Shown here piece after piece: positions 46,624 through 55,969 of a stretch of DNA of 64,000 nt. The stretch spans positions 1 through 64,000 of the forward strand of contig CAIZNI010000056.1 in assembly GCA_903934295.1 (NCBI GenBank), in the 5' to 3' direction. The notes below the pieces were generated by a model, which saw nothing but the letters and a program-made list of their open reading frames with translations, was not told the origin of the DNA and did not search any database. The stretch's first letter is position 1, and each line of letters starts with the position of its first letter. Both the position numbers and the translations under genes were made by a program. The DNA is from an uncultured beta proteobacterium. Its GTDB lineage: Bacteria > Pseudomonadota > Gammaproteobacteria > Burkholderiales > Burkholderiaceae_E.

Positions 46624-48356
46624 CCGGCCCGAGCGACTCGAGCGACTCGAGCGACTCGAGCGACTCGAGCGACTCGACTGGCCCGGGCAGCTCACCGGCC
46701 GTTCCCCCCGCGATCCCTGCGGCCGAGCGCCCGATCACCATCGCGATCGTCGCCATGGGCGGCGAGGGCGGTGGCGTGCTGGCCGACTGGCTGCTCGACC
46801 TGGCCGAGCAGGCGGGCTGGCATGCCCAGACCACCTCGGTGCCGGGCGTTGCCCAGCGGACCGGCACCACCCTGTACTACCTCGAGATCTTTCCCGGCGA
46901 TGCGCCCGGCGCGAACGGTCGCGCCCCGGTGTTGGCATTGATGCCGACCGCCGGGGAGGTCGATCTGGCCGTGGCCTCGGAGCTGATGGAAGCCGGTCGC
47001 GCGGTGCAGCGCGGGCTGGTCACGCCCGAGCGCACCACGCTGGTGGCCTCGACCCACCGCGTGTATTCGATGACCGAGAAGATGGCGATGGGCGATGGCC
47101 GTGTCGACGCCGGCAAGCTCGTTGCCGCCTGCCGCAGCGCCGCGCGTGAGTGCGTGCTGGCCGATTTCGCTGCGTTGGCGCAGGCCAGCGGCAGCCTGAT
47201 CAGCGCTGCGCTGTTCGGCGCCATCGCCGCCACCGGTCGCCTGCCTTTTGCGCGCGACGCCTTCACCGCGGCGATCACCCGCGGTGGCGTGGGCGTCGCC
47301 ACCAGCCTGGCGGCCTTCGAGGCGGGGTATGGGAGAGCGGCGGCGCTGCGTCTGGACGAGGCGGTGTCGGCTGATCCGCCGGCGGGCGCCTCGCCGCCCG
47401 ACCTGCTGCCCGACCCGCCGCCCGACCCGCTGCCGGGCGTCGGCCCGGCGCTGGGGGATCTCGTCGACGAAGCCCGTCGCCGGCTGCCCGCGGCGCTGCT
47501 GCCGACGGCGATCCATTCGCTGCGCCGGCTCGCCGACTACCAGGATGTCGCCTATGCGGCCGAGTACCTGGACCGCCTGCGGCCCTTCCTCGGGCCCTCG
47601 GCGCCGCCCATCGTTGCGCCCGCGAGCCCGGCGGGCGCCGATCCGGGCACCGGCAGGCCCGGGGACGGCGGCGATCAGCCCGACGGCTGGCTCGAGGATC
47701 TGATGCGTCACCTGGCGCTGTGGATGTCCTACGAGGACACCATCCGGGTGGCCGATCTGAAGACGCGCCCGTCGCGCCTGCGCCGGGTGGCCGATGAGGT
47801 CGGCCTGCAGGCCGGTCAGGTGCTTGAGATCGACGAGTTCCTGCACCCGCGGGTCGAGGAGATCGCCGATGTCCTGCCGGCGTCGCTGGGTCGCCGCCTG
47901 CTGGCCAGCGCGCCGGCGCGCGCGATGGTCGCGCGACTGGCCGGTTCGGGTCGGATCGTCCGAACCACCTCGCTGCGCGGCTATCTTCCCCTGTTCGCGG
48001 TGTCGCGCCTGCGGCCCTGGCGCCGGGCGAGCCTGCGGCATCAGCGCGAAACCGCCGCCATCGATCACTGGCTGCGAACCATTGCCGCATTGCGTGCCAC
48101 CGACCCGGCGCTGGCCCTGGAAGTGATCCGCAACCAGCGTCTCGTCAAAGGCTATTCGGACACCCATGCGCGCGGACTGCGCCACTATCAGCGCCTGCTG
48201 CAGGCGCTGCCGGTGCTGCAGCAGCGGGCCGGCGCCGCTTCGATGATGCGCGCGCTGCGCGAGGCCGCGCTGGCCGATGAGTCCGGCGCGCAGCTCGCCG
48301 CGCTGCTGGCGCAGCTGCCCGCCGGGGCGCCGGGTCCCGCCCAGGCGTCTGCCTAG
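46620..48356 (+). CDS. indolepyruvate oxidoreductase, beta-type subunit with DUF6537
   Basis: A 578-residue partner subunit. After a Ser/Asp-rich N-terminal tail (residues 4-18) comes the gamma-type catalytic domain, with IAIVAMGGEGGGVLADWLLD and TTSVPGVAQRTGTTLYYLE. A long C-terminal region holds a DUF6537 domain (LALWMSYEDTIRVADLKTRP, VLEIDEFLHPRVEEI). This architecture is normal for betaproteobacterial and related IOR pairs. The ATG overlaps the alpha stop (ATGA), so the two are translationally coupled. The S/D tail is encoded by five perfect 9-base repeats. Confidence 0.9.
   Translation: MTGPSDSSDSSDSSDSSDSTGPGSSPAVPPAIPAAERPITIAIVAMGGEGGGVLADWLLDLAEQAGWHAQTTSVPGVAQRTGTTLYYLEIFPGDAPGANGRAPVLALMPTAGEVDLAVASELMEAGRAVQRGLVTPERTTLVASTHRVYSMTEKMAMGDGRVDAGKLVAACRSAARECVLADFAALAQASGSLISAALFGAIAATGRLPFARDAFTAAITRGGVGVATSLAAFEAGYGRAAALRLDEAVSADPPAGASPPDLLPDPPPDPLPGVGPALGDLVDEARRRLPAALLPTAIHSLRRLADYQDVAYAAEYLDRLRPFLGPSAPPIVAPASPAGADPGTGRPGDGGDQPDGWLEDLMRHLALWMSYEDTIRVADLKTRPSRLRRVADEVGLQAGQVLEIDEFLHPRVEEIADVLPASLGRRLLASAPARAMVARLAGSGRIVRTTSLRGYLPLFAVSRLRPWRRASLRHQRETAAIDHWLRTIAALRATDPALALEVIRNQRLVKGYSDTHARGLRHYQRLLQALPVLQQRAGAASMMRALREAALADESGAQLAALLAQLPAGAPGPAQASA
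46631..46675 (+). repeat. five perfect 9-base tandem repeats in the beta-subunit 5' end
   Basis: GAGCGACTC is repeated five times without change, encoding a Ser-Ser-Asp or Ser-Asp-Ser run right after the start codon. The unit is three codons long, so slippage changes length but not frame. Confidence 0.95.
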
Positions 48357-49501
48357 AACGTCACCACATAGCCGGGGCCGTCGATCGCCGGATAGCGCTC
48401 GAAGATGCCCTCGTCGATCGTCAGGCCGATCCCCGGTGCGTCGAGCGGTTCGACGCAGCCGTCGGCGCCGATCTCGAAGGTGACGCCGAACATGTCGCGC
48501 AGCGGATTGAACTTCGAGACGCAGGCCTCGAAGTAGCCGCCGTTGTCGATCGCCGCCAGGTAGTGGATCGAGACGGCGTGGTTCAGGCCGGTGGCCGAAC
48601 TGTGCGGGTGGATCGGCAGGCCCCAGGCCGAGGCCAGCGCGGCGATGCGCATCGACTCGGTGATGCCCCCGGCTTTCGACAGGTCGGGTTGCAGGATCTG
48701 CACTGCGCGCTCTTCGATCAGGCGGGCGAATTCGAAGCGGGTGTAGTGGTTCTCGCCGGCGGCGATCGGCACCAGTGGCGAGATCGCCGCGCCGAGCCGA
48801 TAGGCGCCATGGTCGTTGCAGCCGAAGGGTTCCTCCAGCCACGCGACCCGCGCCTCGGCCAGCGCCGGGATCACGCGGCGCGCATCGGCCAGCGTGTAGT
48901 TGGTGTTCGCGTCCGTCAGGATCTCGATCTCGTCGCCCAGTCCGGCCCTCACCGCCTGCACCCGGGCGATGTCGTCGCGCGGGTTGTCGCCCAGGCGCAG
49001 CTTGACCGCCCGGTAGCCGCGCGCCACGTATTCACGCGCCTCCTCGACCAAGCTCTCGGGCGGCTGGAAGCCCATCGAGATCCCGCCCGCATAGGCCGGG
49101 ATGCGGCGCCGGCTGCCGCCCAGCAGGCGATACAAGGGCATGCCGGCGGCCTTGCCGCGGATGTCCCAGAGCGCCATGTCGATGCCCGAGACCGCGAGCG
49201 CGGCGCCCGCGCCCAGCCCGTGGCTGGAGAGCTGCATCCGGTTGACCCGGGCGAACACACCCACCACGTCGCAGGCATCCATGCCGGCGATCAGCGGGTG
49301 CAGCGTGTTGTTGATCAGGCTCACTACCGCCCCGGGACTGCGGCCGGGATGGGCCTCGCCGTAACCGGTGATTCCCTCGTCGGTCTCGACCTTGACGATG
49401 ATGGTGTCGCGTTTGGTGGTGGCGCCGACGCCCAGTCGCACCGTCTTGCCTTCCGGCAGGCGGTACGACAGGGCGATCGCGGTGGTGCGGGTGATTTTCA
49501 T
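48353..49501 (-). CDS. mandelate racemase/muconate lactonizing enzyme family protein
   Basis: A 382-residue enolase-superfamily enzyme. The capping domain is followed by the barrel with the K-x-R motif in RAVKLRLGDN, metal ligands in LTDANTNYTL, WLEEPFG and AAGENHYTRFE, and an Asp/His dyad in QPDLSKAGGITE and PIHPHSSATG. This matches the mandelate racemase subgroup, which abstracts the alpha proton of hydroxy acids or sugar acids. The substrate is unknown. The stop overlaps the end of the convergent beta-subunit gene by four bases. The ATG at 49501 is chosen over an ATG three codons upstream; both are possible. Confidence 0.9.
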   Translation of the reverse strand: MKITRTTAIALSYRLPEGKTVRLGVGATTKRDTIIVKVETDEGITGYGEAHPGRSPGAVVSLINNTLHPLIAGMDACDVVGVFARVNRMQLSSHGLGAGAALAVSGIDMALWDIRGKAAGMPLYRLLGGSRRRIPAYAGGISMGFQPPESLVEEAREYVARGYRAVKLRLGDNPRDDIARVQAVRAGLGDEIEILTDANTNYTLADARRVIPALAEARVAWLEEPFGCNDHGAYRLGAAISPLVPIAAGENHYTRFEFARLIEERAVQILQPDLSKAGGITESMRIAALASAWGLPIHPHSSATGLNHAVSIHYLAAIDNGGYFEACVSKFNPLRDMFGVTFEIGADGCVEPLDAPGIGLTIDEGIFERYPAIDGPGYVVTF

Positions 49502-49639
49502 CGGGCGCAATCCTGGAAAAGGGGCTTGGCCGCCGCTCGGGCGGCGGATGGGCGAAGATGCGGTCTGGCGCGAAGCTCGACCCGCCCGGCAAACCGCAGG
49601 CCGTCAGTATCCGTCGTCCGGCAAGACCAAGGAACCACC

Positions 49640-50098
49640 ATGCGATCCGATCGGTTCACTCCACCCGCTGCACGCACCAGCCCCGACGCCGGCCCACCCG
49701 GTTCCGCCCCGGGCGCGGGATGGCTGACGCGCTTGCTGGGCGGTCTGGTCGCGCTGGTGATGGTCGCGGCGGCGATCATCTTCTCGGCGGTGGTGCTGGC
49801 GGTGGTGGCGGTCGTGGCCGCGGCGGCGCTCGGCTGGTTCTGGTGGAAGACCCGCGCAGTGCGCCGCCAGTTGCGCGAGGCGGCCGCGCGGGCGTCCGCG
49901 CAGGCGGGTGGATTCGCGGGGGGATCCGCCGATGACCCGACGATGTCTGGCGCCATGCCGGGTCCGATATCGGGCGACCCGGCGCGCTGGCGCCCCGGCC
50001 AGCCCGCTGCCCGCGCCGCGGTGGGCCCGCGCGGCGCAGGCCAGCGCGAGCCGGTCAGCGACGCGCGGATCATCCGCGAGATCGATCCCGGACAGTAG
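49640..50098 (+). CDS. small membrane protein of unknown function
   Basis: A 152-residue protein. A Pro/Ser-rich N-terminus leads to a long hydrophobic block (about residues 30-68, GLVALVMVAAAIIFSAVV then VAVVAAAALGWFWW), enough for one long or two short membrane spans. WWKTRAVRRQLREAAARA follows as a positively charged cytoplasmic helix, and the Gly/Pro-rich tail ends DARIIREIDPG. Similar proteins are common in Burkholderiales, but I know of no function. AAGGAACC precedes the ATG. It is a single gene between convergent/divergent neighbours. Confidence 0.75.
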   Translation: MRSDRFTPPAARTSPDAGPPGSAPGAGWLTRLLGGLVALVMVAAAIIFSAVVLAVVAVVAAAALGWFWWKTRAVRRQLREAAARASAQAGGFAGGSADDPTMSGAMPGPISGDPARWRPGQPAARAAVGPRGAGQREPVSDARIIREIDPGQ

Positions 50099-50125
50099 AC
50101 CCGGACCGCCTTCGCGGGCGCCGCG

Positions 50126-51331
50126 TCAGGAAAACGCCTGGATGCCGGTCTGGGCGCGTCCGAGGATCAGCGCATGGATGTCGTGCGTGCCCTCGTAGGT
50201 GTTGACCACTTCCAGGTTGACCAGGTGGCGGGCCACGCCGAATTCATCGCTGATGCCGTTGCCACCCATCATGTCGCGGGCCAGGCGCGCGATGTCCAGG
50301 CTCTTGCCGCAGGAGTTGCGCTTCATGATCGAGGTGATCTCGACGGCGGCGCTGCCCTCGTCCTTCATGCGGCCCAGGCGCAGGCAGCCCTGCAGACCCA
50401 GCGTGATCTCGGTCTGCATGTCGGCCAGTTTCTTCTGGATCAGCTGGTTGGCCGCCAGCGGCCGGCCGAACTGCAGGCGGTCGAGCACGTACTGGCGCGA
50501 GCGGTGCCAGCAGTCCTCGGCCGCGCCCAGCGCGCCCCAGGCGATGCCGTAGCGCGCGCTGTTCAGGCAGGTGAACGGCCCCTTCAGGCCTTCGACGCCG
50601 GGCAGCAGCTGCGATTCGGGCACCGGCACCCGGTCCATGACGATCTCCCCGGTGATCGAGGCACGCAGCCCGACCTTGCCCGAGATCTTGGGCGCCGACA
50701 GACCTTTCATGCCCTTTTCCAGGATGAAGCCCTTGATGCGGCCGTCGAAGTCGCCGCCCTGGCACTTGGCCCAGACCACGAAGACATCGGCGATCGGGCT
50801 GTTGGAAATCCACATCTTGCTGCCGGTGAGCTCATAGCCGCCGGGCACGACCTTGGCGCGGGTCGCCATGCTGCCGGGGTCCGAGCCATGATCGGGCTCG
50901 GTCAGTCCGAAGCAGCCGATGAACTCGCCGGTGGCCAGGCGGGGCAGGTACTTCAGGCGCTGCTCCTCGGTGCCGAAGTCGTGGATCGGCAGCATCACCA
51001 GCGAGCTCTGCACGCTCATCATCGACCGATAGCCGGAGTCGACCCGCTCGACCTCGCGAGCGATCAGGCCGTAGCTGACGTAGTTCAGCCCCGGGCCGCC
51101 GTACTGCTCGGGGATGGTCGGGCCCAGCAGACCGAGTGCGCCCATCTCGCGAAAGATGCCGGCGTCGGTCTTCTCGTGGCGGAAGGCGTCGGTGACGCGC
51201 GGCAGCAACTTGTCCTGGCAGTAGGCGCGGGCCGCCTCGCGGACCATGCGCTCGTCTTCGGTGAGCTGGTCGTCGAGCAGCAGCGGGTCTTCCCACTTGA
51301 ACACGGCCTTGGCGGACTGGTTGGAACTCAT
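50126..51331 (-). CDS. gcdH: glutaryl-CoA dehydrogenase family acyl-CoA dehydrogenase
   Basis: A 401-residue FAD enzyme. It shows [19 protein letters not shown], the FAD-binding [15 protein letters not shown] and [50 protein letters not shown] and the catalytic glutamate in [17 protein letters not shown]. The segment order matches glutaryl-CoA dehydrogenases, which oxidise and decarboxylate glutaryl-CoA in lysine/tryptophan breakdown. The ATG at 51331 gives the normal length. It is divergent from msrA, with a possible promoter at 51412. Confidence 0.92.
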   Translation of the reverse strand: MSSNQSAKAVFKWEDPLLLDDQLTEDERMVREAARAYCQDKLLPRVTDAFRHEKTDAGIFREMGALGLLGPTIPEQYGGPGLNYVSYGLIAREVERVDSGYRSMMSVQSSLVMLPIHDFGTEEQRLKYLPRLATGEFIGCFGLTEPDHGSDPGSMATRAKVVPGGYELTGSKMWISNSPIADVFVVWAKCQGGDFDGRIKGFILEKGMKGLSAPKISGKVGLRASITGEIVMDRVPVPESQLLPGVEGLKGPFTCLNSARYGIAWGALGAAEDCWHRSRQYVLDRLQFGRPLAANQLIQKKLADMQTEITLGLQGCLRLGRMKDEGSAAVEITSIMKRNSCGKSLDIARLARDMMGGNGISDEFGVARHLVNLEVVNTYEGTHDIHALILGRAQTGIQAFS

Positions 51332-51411
51332 GGATGGGCTTTCAGTAGAGGGAGGCGAAAATCGGGATCGGGCCGCAGGGCGCCTGCCGGCAGGCACCGA
51401 TCGAACCCATG

Positions 51412-51417
51412 ATTTTA
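51412..51417 (-). promoter_or_regulatory. candidate -10 element of the gcdH promoter
   Basis: On the minus strand TAAAAT lies in the context GCGTAAAATCATGG, 81 bases before the gcdH ATG. The -35 region is not recognisable. Confidence 0.35.
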
Positions 51418-51470
51418 CGCGGCTGCGGGTTCGGGCATCATCACAGCCTGAACATTCACAAGGACGTCGC

Positions 51471-52010
51471 ATGCAAACCGAAGTCGCAGTGGTCGGTGGA
51501 GGCTGTTTCTGGTGCCTGGAAGCGGTCTACCTGGATGTCGAGGGCGTGCGTGCCGTCGAGTCCGGCTACGCCGGCGGTTCGGTGGTGAATCCCACCTACG
51601 AACAGGTCTGCAACGGCCAGACCGGTCATGCCGAGGTGGTTCGGATCAGCTTCGACCCGGGCGTGATCAGCTACCGCGAGATCCTGGGCATCTTCTTCGG
51701 CATCCACGATCCGACCACCCTGAACCGGCAGGGCGCCGATGTCGGCACCCAGTACCGCTCGGTCATCTTCCACCTCGACGAGACCCAGCGGACCCAGGCG
51801 CAGGCCCTGATCGACGAACTCGCACGCGGCGACATTTTCGATCGGCCGATCGTCACCCAACTTGCCCCGCTGCCCGATTACTACCCGGCCGAGGCCTATC
51901 ACCAGCGCTATTTCGAGCGCAATCCCTACCAGGGCTACTGCATGGCGGTGGTGGCGCCCAAGGTGTCGAAGTTTCGCCAGCAGTTCGCCAGCAAGCTGCG
52001 CCGCGGCTGA
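51471..52010 (+). CDS. msrA: peptide-methionine (S)-S-oxide reductase
   Basis: A 179-residue MsrA that repairs oxidised methionine. The catalytic [11 protein letters not shown] motif lies near residue 9, followed by [28 protein letters not shown], the [15 protein letters not shown] segment and GTQYRSVIF. The C-terminal half has [16 protein letters not shown], whose cysteine may serve as resolving residue. The stop codon lies in an 8-base tandem repeat. It starts 139 bases from the divergent gcdH gene. Confidence 0.95.
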   Translation: MQTEVAVVGGGCFWCLEAVYLDVEGVRAVESGYAGGSVVNPTYEQVCNGQTGHAEVVRISFDPGVISYREILGIFFGIHDPTTLNRQGADVGTQYRSVIFHLDETQRTQAQALIDELARGDIFDRPIVTQLAPLPDYYPAEAYHQRYFERNPYQGYCMAVVAPKVSKFRQQFASKLRRG

Positions 52011-52026
52011 GCGGCTGAGCGGCTGA
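52003..52026 (+). repeat. three 8-base tandem repeats containing the msrA stop
   Basis: GCGGCTGA occurs three times in a row; the first copy encodes the last two msrA codons and the TGA. The last copy also forms a small hairpin with the following GCCGC. Further GC-rich near-repeats (GCCGGGCC) follow. Confidence 0.9.
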
Positions 52027-52164
52027 GCCGCCGGGCCGCCGGGCCGAGGCCCGCGGGGGCTGCCAGGGCCACCGGGGCGCCCGATCGGTCTGCGCGTCAG
52101 GGGGCTTGACGTTTCGCCGGTCGCCCCCATGTCCCGGGAAGTCCGTTTTTTCACCGGGGTTTCC

Positions 52165-52785
52165 ATGCTCAAGCGCTGGCTCGTCCGCCTGTCCTTCCTG
52201 TTCGCTGCCGTTTCGTCACTGTCGGCCTGCGGCTACAACGACATCCAGGAGGCCGACGAGGCCACCAAGTCCGGCTGGTCCGAGGTGCTCAGCCAGTACC
52301 AGCGTCGCGCCGACCTCATCCCCAACCTGGTCAATACCGTCAAGGGCTTCGCCGATCAGGAAAAAGACGTCCTCATCCGGGTGACCGAAGCGCGCTCGCG
52401 GGTCGGCCAGATCCAGGTCAACCCCTCCGATCCCGACTCGCTGAAAAAATTCGAGCAGGCGCAGGGCGAAATCGGCAGCGCGCTGTCGCGTCTTCTGGTG
52501 GTGTCCGAGAACTATCCGCAACTGAAGTCCGACGCCAATTTCCGGGACCTGCAGGCCCAGCTGGAAGGCACCGAGAACCGCATCACCGTGGCCCGCAAGC
52601 GCTACATCGACACCCTCCAGAAATACAACGTGCTGGTGCGCCAGTTCCCGGTCAACCTGACGGCGATGGCGTTCGGCTATTCGGTCAAGCCGCAGTTCAC
52701 CGTCGAGAACGAGAAGGCGATCTCGGTGGCACCCAAGGTCGACTTCGGCGGTTCCGCGCCGAAGCCGGCGCCGGCGAACCGGTAA
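52165..52785 (+). CDS. LemA family protein
   Basis: A 206-residue LemA protein. An N-terminal lipoprotein-like segment (LFAAVSSLSACG) is followed by helices with the family-typical SQYQRRADLIPNLVNTVKGF, ARSRVG, LSRLLVVSENYPQLKSDANF, LEGTENRITVARKRY and YNVLVRQFPVNLTAMAFGY. LemA proteins are membrane-anchored helical scaffolds of unknown detailed function, commonly followed by TPM-domain genes, as here. The ATG at 52165 gives the best signal segment; an ATG 12 codons upstream is possible. Confidence 0.92.
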   Translation: MLKRWLVRLSFLFAAVSSLSACGYNDIQEADEATKSGWSEVLSQYQRRADLIPNLVNTVKGFADQEKDVLIRVTEARSRVGQIQVNPSDPDSLKKFEQAQGEIGSALSRLLVVSENYPQLKSDANFRDLQAQLEGTENRITVARKRYIDTLQKYNVLVRQFPVNLTAMAFGYSVKPQFTVENEKAISVAPKVDFGGSAPKPAPANR

Positions 52786-52813
52786 CCCGCGCGCAACCGG
52801 GCTGCGCCGGCAC

Positions 52814-53737
52814 ATGCTGAAGCTCTTCGCCGCCTGGCTGATCGCGACGGCAGCGCTGCTGGGCGGCCTGGCGGGTGGCACCGGTGCGCAGGCCCAGGAC
52901 CTTCAACCGATCCCGGCCCTGACCAGCCGGGTGATCGACACCACCGGTACGCTCGGCGCCGACCAGCGCGCGGCGATCGAGGCCACGCTGGCCGCGCTGG
53001 AAAAGCGCAAGGGCTCCCAGGTGGCGGTGCTGATGGTGCCCACCACCGGTCCGGAAGCGATCGAGGCCTATGCCCTGCGGGTGGCCGAGGCCTGGAAGCT
53101 CGGGCGCGCGCAGGCGGCGGGACAGGCGGTCGACGATGGCGTGCTGCTGCTGGTGGCCAAGAATGACCGCAAGCTGCGCATCGAGGTCGGTCGCGGCCTG
53201 GAGGGCGCGATTCCCGACGCGCTGGCCAAGCGGATCATCGCCGAGACGATCGCGCCGCGATTTCGGCAGGGCGATTTTGCCGGGGGCGTGGCGGCCGGTG
53301 TCGCCGACATTGCCCGCCTGATCGAGGGGGAGTCCCTGCCGGCGCCCTGGCAGGGTGCGCACGACGAACCGGACGGCCTCGATCAGTGGCTGTTCATGCT
53401 GGCGGTCGCGGTGGCGATCGGGCTGTTCGTCTCCAAACTGGTCGGACGCTTCCTGGGGGCGGTCGGCGCGGGGGCTGGTACCGGCGTCTGGAGCCTGACC
53501 CAGGGGTTGCCGCTGACATCGGGCGCCCTGCTGGGGATCGGTGCTTTTCTGGCGGTGCTGTTCATGTCGACGCTGTCGCGCGGCGGCGGGGGCCGGGGGG
53601 GCCGGGGCGGCGGGCGGCACGACTCCGGGCCGATCTGGGGCGGTGGCGGTCTGGGCGGCGGCGGTGGCTCGTCAGACTCCGGATTCTCGGGCGGGGGCGG
53701 CGGTTTCAGCGGCGGCGGCGCCTCGGGGGACTGGTGA
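52814..53737 (+). CDS. TPM-domain protein (YgcG family)
   Basis: A 307-residue membrane protein. A signal segment (LFAAWLIATAALLGGLAGG) is followed by the TPM (phosphatase-like) domain, with PALTSRVIDTTGTLGADQR, GSQVAVLMVPTT, DDGVLLLVAKNDRKLRIEVG, EGAIPDALAKRIIAE and a helix-rich end. Two membrane spans and an extremely Gly-rich tail (residues 255-307) ending FSGGGASGDW are typical for the family. It lies 28 bases after lemA, in the usual lemA-TPM operon. Confidence 0.92.
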   Translation: MLKLFAAWLIATAALLGGLAGGTGAQAQDLQPIPALTSRVIDTTGTLGADQRAAIEATLAALEKRKGSQVAVLMVPTTGPEAIEAYALRVAEAWKLGRAQAAGQAVDDGVLLLVAKNDRKLRIEVGRGLEGAIPDALAKRIIAETIAPRFRQGDFAGGVAAGVADIARLIEGESLPAPWQGAHDEPDGLDQWLFMLAVAVAIGLFVSKLVGRFLGAVGAGAGTGVWSLTQGLPLTSGALLGIGAFLAVLFMSTLSRGGGGRGGRGGGRHDSGPIWGGGGLGGGGGSSDSGFSGGGGGFSGGGASGDW

Positions 53738-53739
53738 GC

Positions 53740-54267
53740 ATGCCCTCCCGCGTCAACCGTTACCGGCGTCTGTGGCGCCACCTGATCACCGATCACGCCG
53801 ATCTGCGTCGCGTGATCGGCGACGCGGCGCTCGACGAGATCGAGGCGGCGGTGCAGGGCGGCGAGCGCCGGCATACCGGCGAGATCCGGGTTGCCTTCGA
53901 ACCGGCGCTGGCGCCCGGTGCGGTGCTGCGCCGGATGACGGCGCGCGAACGCGCACTCGAGGTTTTCGGGGCCCTGCGGGTCTGGGACACCGAGGCCAAC
54001 AACGGCGTGCTGCTCTACGTGCTGCTGGCCGACAAGGCGGTGGAAATCATTGCCGACCGGGGGGCGGCCCGGGCCATCGCCCAACCGGTCTGGGACGAGA
54101 TCGCCCGGGACCTGAGCAAGGCGTTTGCCGGCGGCACGGCCCACCAGGGCTGCCTGGCGGCGGTCGCCCGCCTGGATGCGCTGCTGGCCGATGCCTTCGC
54201 GCTCGATCCGCGTGCTGGCGCCGGCAGGAACCCCGACGAGTTGCCCGATCGACCGGCCGTTCTCTGA
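53740..54267 (+). CDS. short TPM-domain protein
   Basis: A 175-residue soluble TPM-fold protein and third member of the lemA cluster. It has TGEIRVAFEP, RALEVFGALRVWDTEANNG, VLLYVLLADKAVEIIADRG, the IARDLSKAF helix and a short C-terminal tail. A GTG at 53734 is also in frame, but the ATG at 53740 follows the upstream stop directly. No signal peptide is seen. It probably acts with the preceding TPM membrane protein. Confidence 0.88.
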   Translation: MPSRVNRYRRLWRHLITDHADLRRVIGDAALDEIEAAVQGGERRHTGEIRVAFEPALAPGAVLRRMTARERALEVFGALRVWDTEANNGVLLYVLLADKAVEIIADRGAARAIAQPVWDEIARDLSKAFAGGTAHQGCLAAVARLDALLADAFALDPRAGAGRNPDELPDRPAVL

Positions 54268-54299
54268 CGGACCGCCGGCGCTGCGCGCCCGCCTTGCGA

Positions 54300-55874
54300 T
54301 CAGCCCTGCTCGATCCGAGGCTGCCCGGCGGCCACGGTGAAGGTGGCCAGCGTGCTCACCCGGGCCTCCCGCGACGTGGGATCGTCGATCACCCGCAGGG
54401 TGGTCGTCAGCCGCTGCGCCGTGAAGTGCGCGATGCCGTAGCCGCGCTGGCGGGTATCGGCAAACACGAAGTGCGGGTTCTCGGCCAGCCACTGCGCGCT
54501 CTGGCTGTCGGGCGCCGCGCGCGAGGTGATGCTGGTGCCGCAGAACTCGACGCCGATCGCGGGGCTCGTCGCGTCGGCGTAGTCCGCTTTCACATGCCCG
54601 ACCCAGTTCTCGTGCAGGTCGCCGCCGAACAGCACAGCATTGGCCACCGAGTGCCGGCGCAGGCTGTCGGTGAAACGCCGCCGGGCCGCCGGATAGCCGT
54701 CCCATCCGTCATTCCAGAACGATTCGCCCGGTCCGGGCCGGAAGTCGCGGCGCCCGAAAAGCGTCTGCTGGCCGACGATGTTCCAGCCCGGGCCGGCGCG
54801 CGCGAACGCGTCGTCCAGCCAGGCCTCCTGGGCCCGACCCAGGAGGGTGCGCTGGGGATCTTCCCAGACGGTGCAGGCGGTCGGGTCGACACGGCTCGAG
54901 CCCGGCTTGCCGCCCCGAGTGCAGACCAGCGGATCGCGGTACTGGCGATCGTCGAGCAGGGTCAACGTGGCCAGGCGTCCGAAACGCGTCTGACCGTGGA
55001 TGCGCGGCGCCTGCGCCCCGGCCGGGCCGGACAGTGCCCGCGCGAGCACCGACGCGCGCACCGGCATGTGCTCGTACCAGGCCTGGTAGGCTGCCGCGCG
55101 GCGCGCCCCGAAGTCGGCGACCGCCGGCCCGTTTTCCCCGGCCTGCAGGCCGGCGTAGTCGTTCTGCACTTCATGGTCGTCCCAGGTCACCAGCCACGGG
55201 CAGGCGGCATGAGCGGCCAGCAGGTCGGGGTCCGACTTGTGCAGCGCATAGCGCTGGCGGTAGTCGTCCAGCGTGGTGACCCACCCGCCGCTGGGCAGGC
55301 GAACCGCGTTGCCCGCGCCGGGGTATTCGTAGATGTAGTCGCCCAGGAAGAGCACCACATCCGGATTTTCTTCGCGCAGGTGCCGATAGGCGCTGTAGTA
55401 GCCGTGTTCCCAGCGCTGGCACGAGGCATACGCCAGCCGCAGGCTGCCCGGCGCCGCGTCCGGGGAGGGGAAAGTGCGCGTTCGCCCGATCGGGCTGACC
55501 GCATCGCCCGCCATGAACCGGTACCAGTACCAGCGGTCGGGGTCGAGGTTGGGCACTTCGACATGAACCGAATGACCGAGTTCGTGCAGCGCCTGCGCCT
55601 GACCGCTCTGGACGGGCCGGGTGAACCCCTCGTCGTGCGCGACTTCCCAGCGCACGGTGATCGGCGCCTGTCCCAGCCGCGACCCGAAGAACCCGGTCAG
55701 CGCCAGGCGGGTCCACAGCACCACCGAGTCATGGGTCGGCGATCCGCTGGCCACGCCCAGGGTGAAGGGGTTGGCGTCGAACCGGGTCTGCGCCCGCAGG
55801 CTGCGGGCGAGCCACAGGGAACTGGCACTGGCGCCGGCCAGCGCGATGAGTTGACGTCTGGTGATCTGGGTCAT
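54300..55874 (-). CDS. phoD: alkaline phosphatase D family protein (PhoD)
   Basis: A 524-residue exported phosphatase/phosphodiesterase. It starts with a twin-arginine signal (ITRRQLIALAGASASSLWLA) and has an N-terminal PhoD_N-like domain (FTLGVASGSPTHDSVVLWTR). The metallophosphatase core shows LAYASCQRWEHGYYSAYRHL, VLFLGDYIYEYPG, the TWDDHEVQNDY motif, FGGDLHENW and EFCGTSITS. These ligands bind calcium and iron in characterised members. The ATG at 55874 is preferred because upstream sequence is not signal-like. It is convergent with the TPM cluster and divergent from the DUF3108 gene. Confidence 0.92.
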   Translation of the reverse strand: MTQITRRQLIALAGASASSLWLARSLRAQTRFDANPFTLGVASGSPTHDSVVLWTRLALTGFFGSRLGQAPITVRWEVAHDEGFTRPVQSGQAQALHELGHSVHVEVPNLDPDRWYWYRFMAGDAVSPIGRTRTFPSPDAAPGSLRLAYASCQRWEHGYYSAYRHLREENPDVVLFLGDYIYEYPGAGNAVRLPSGGWVTTLDDYRQRYALHKSDPDLLAAHAACPWLVTWDDHEVQNDYAGLQAGENGPAVADFGARRAAAYQAWYEHMPVRASVLARALSGPAGAQAPRIHGQTRFGRLATLTLLDDRQYRDPLVCTRGGKPGSSRVDPTACTVWEDPQRTLLGRAQEAWLDDAFARAGPGWNIVGQQTLFGRRDFRPGPGESFWNDGWDGYPAARRRFTDSLRRHSVANAVLFGGDLHENWVGHVKADYADATSPAIGVEFCGTSITSRAAPDSQSAQWLAENPHFVFADTRQRGYGIAHFTAQRLTTTLRVIDDPTSREARVSTLATFTVAAGQPRIEQG

Positions 55875-55935
55875 GTCGATGGCGAATGGCGGCAGGATTC
55901 GGCGTATCCCGGACACCCGCCCTGCGCGTTGACGG

Positions 55936-55941
55936 GATAAT
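55936..55941 (+). promoter_or_regulatory. candidate -10 element of the DUF3108 gene promoter
   Basis: GATAAT in the context CGGGATAATGCAA lies 34 bases before the chosen ATG at 55970. It argues against the in-frame ATG at 55940, which would lie at or before the transcript start. Confidence 0.35.
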
Positions 55942-55969
55942 GCAATCCGGAAAGCGACGGGCGCCACTG

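Noticed and set aside
46631-46675. Possible CRISPR or phase-variation tract
   Set aside because: The 9-base repeats are contiguous without spacers, and unit length is a multiple of three, so neither CRISPR nor frame switching applies.
44389-48842. Two long minus-strand frames opposite the indolepyruvate oxidoreductase genes
   Set aside because: Their translations are His/Arg/Gly-rich without motifs; the plus-strand proteins are highly family-like.
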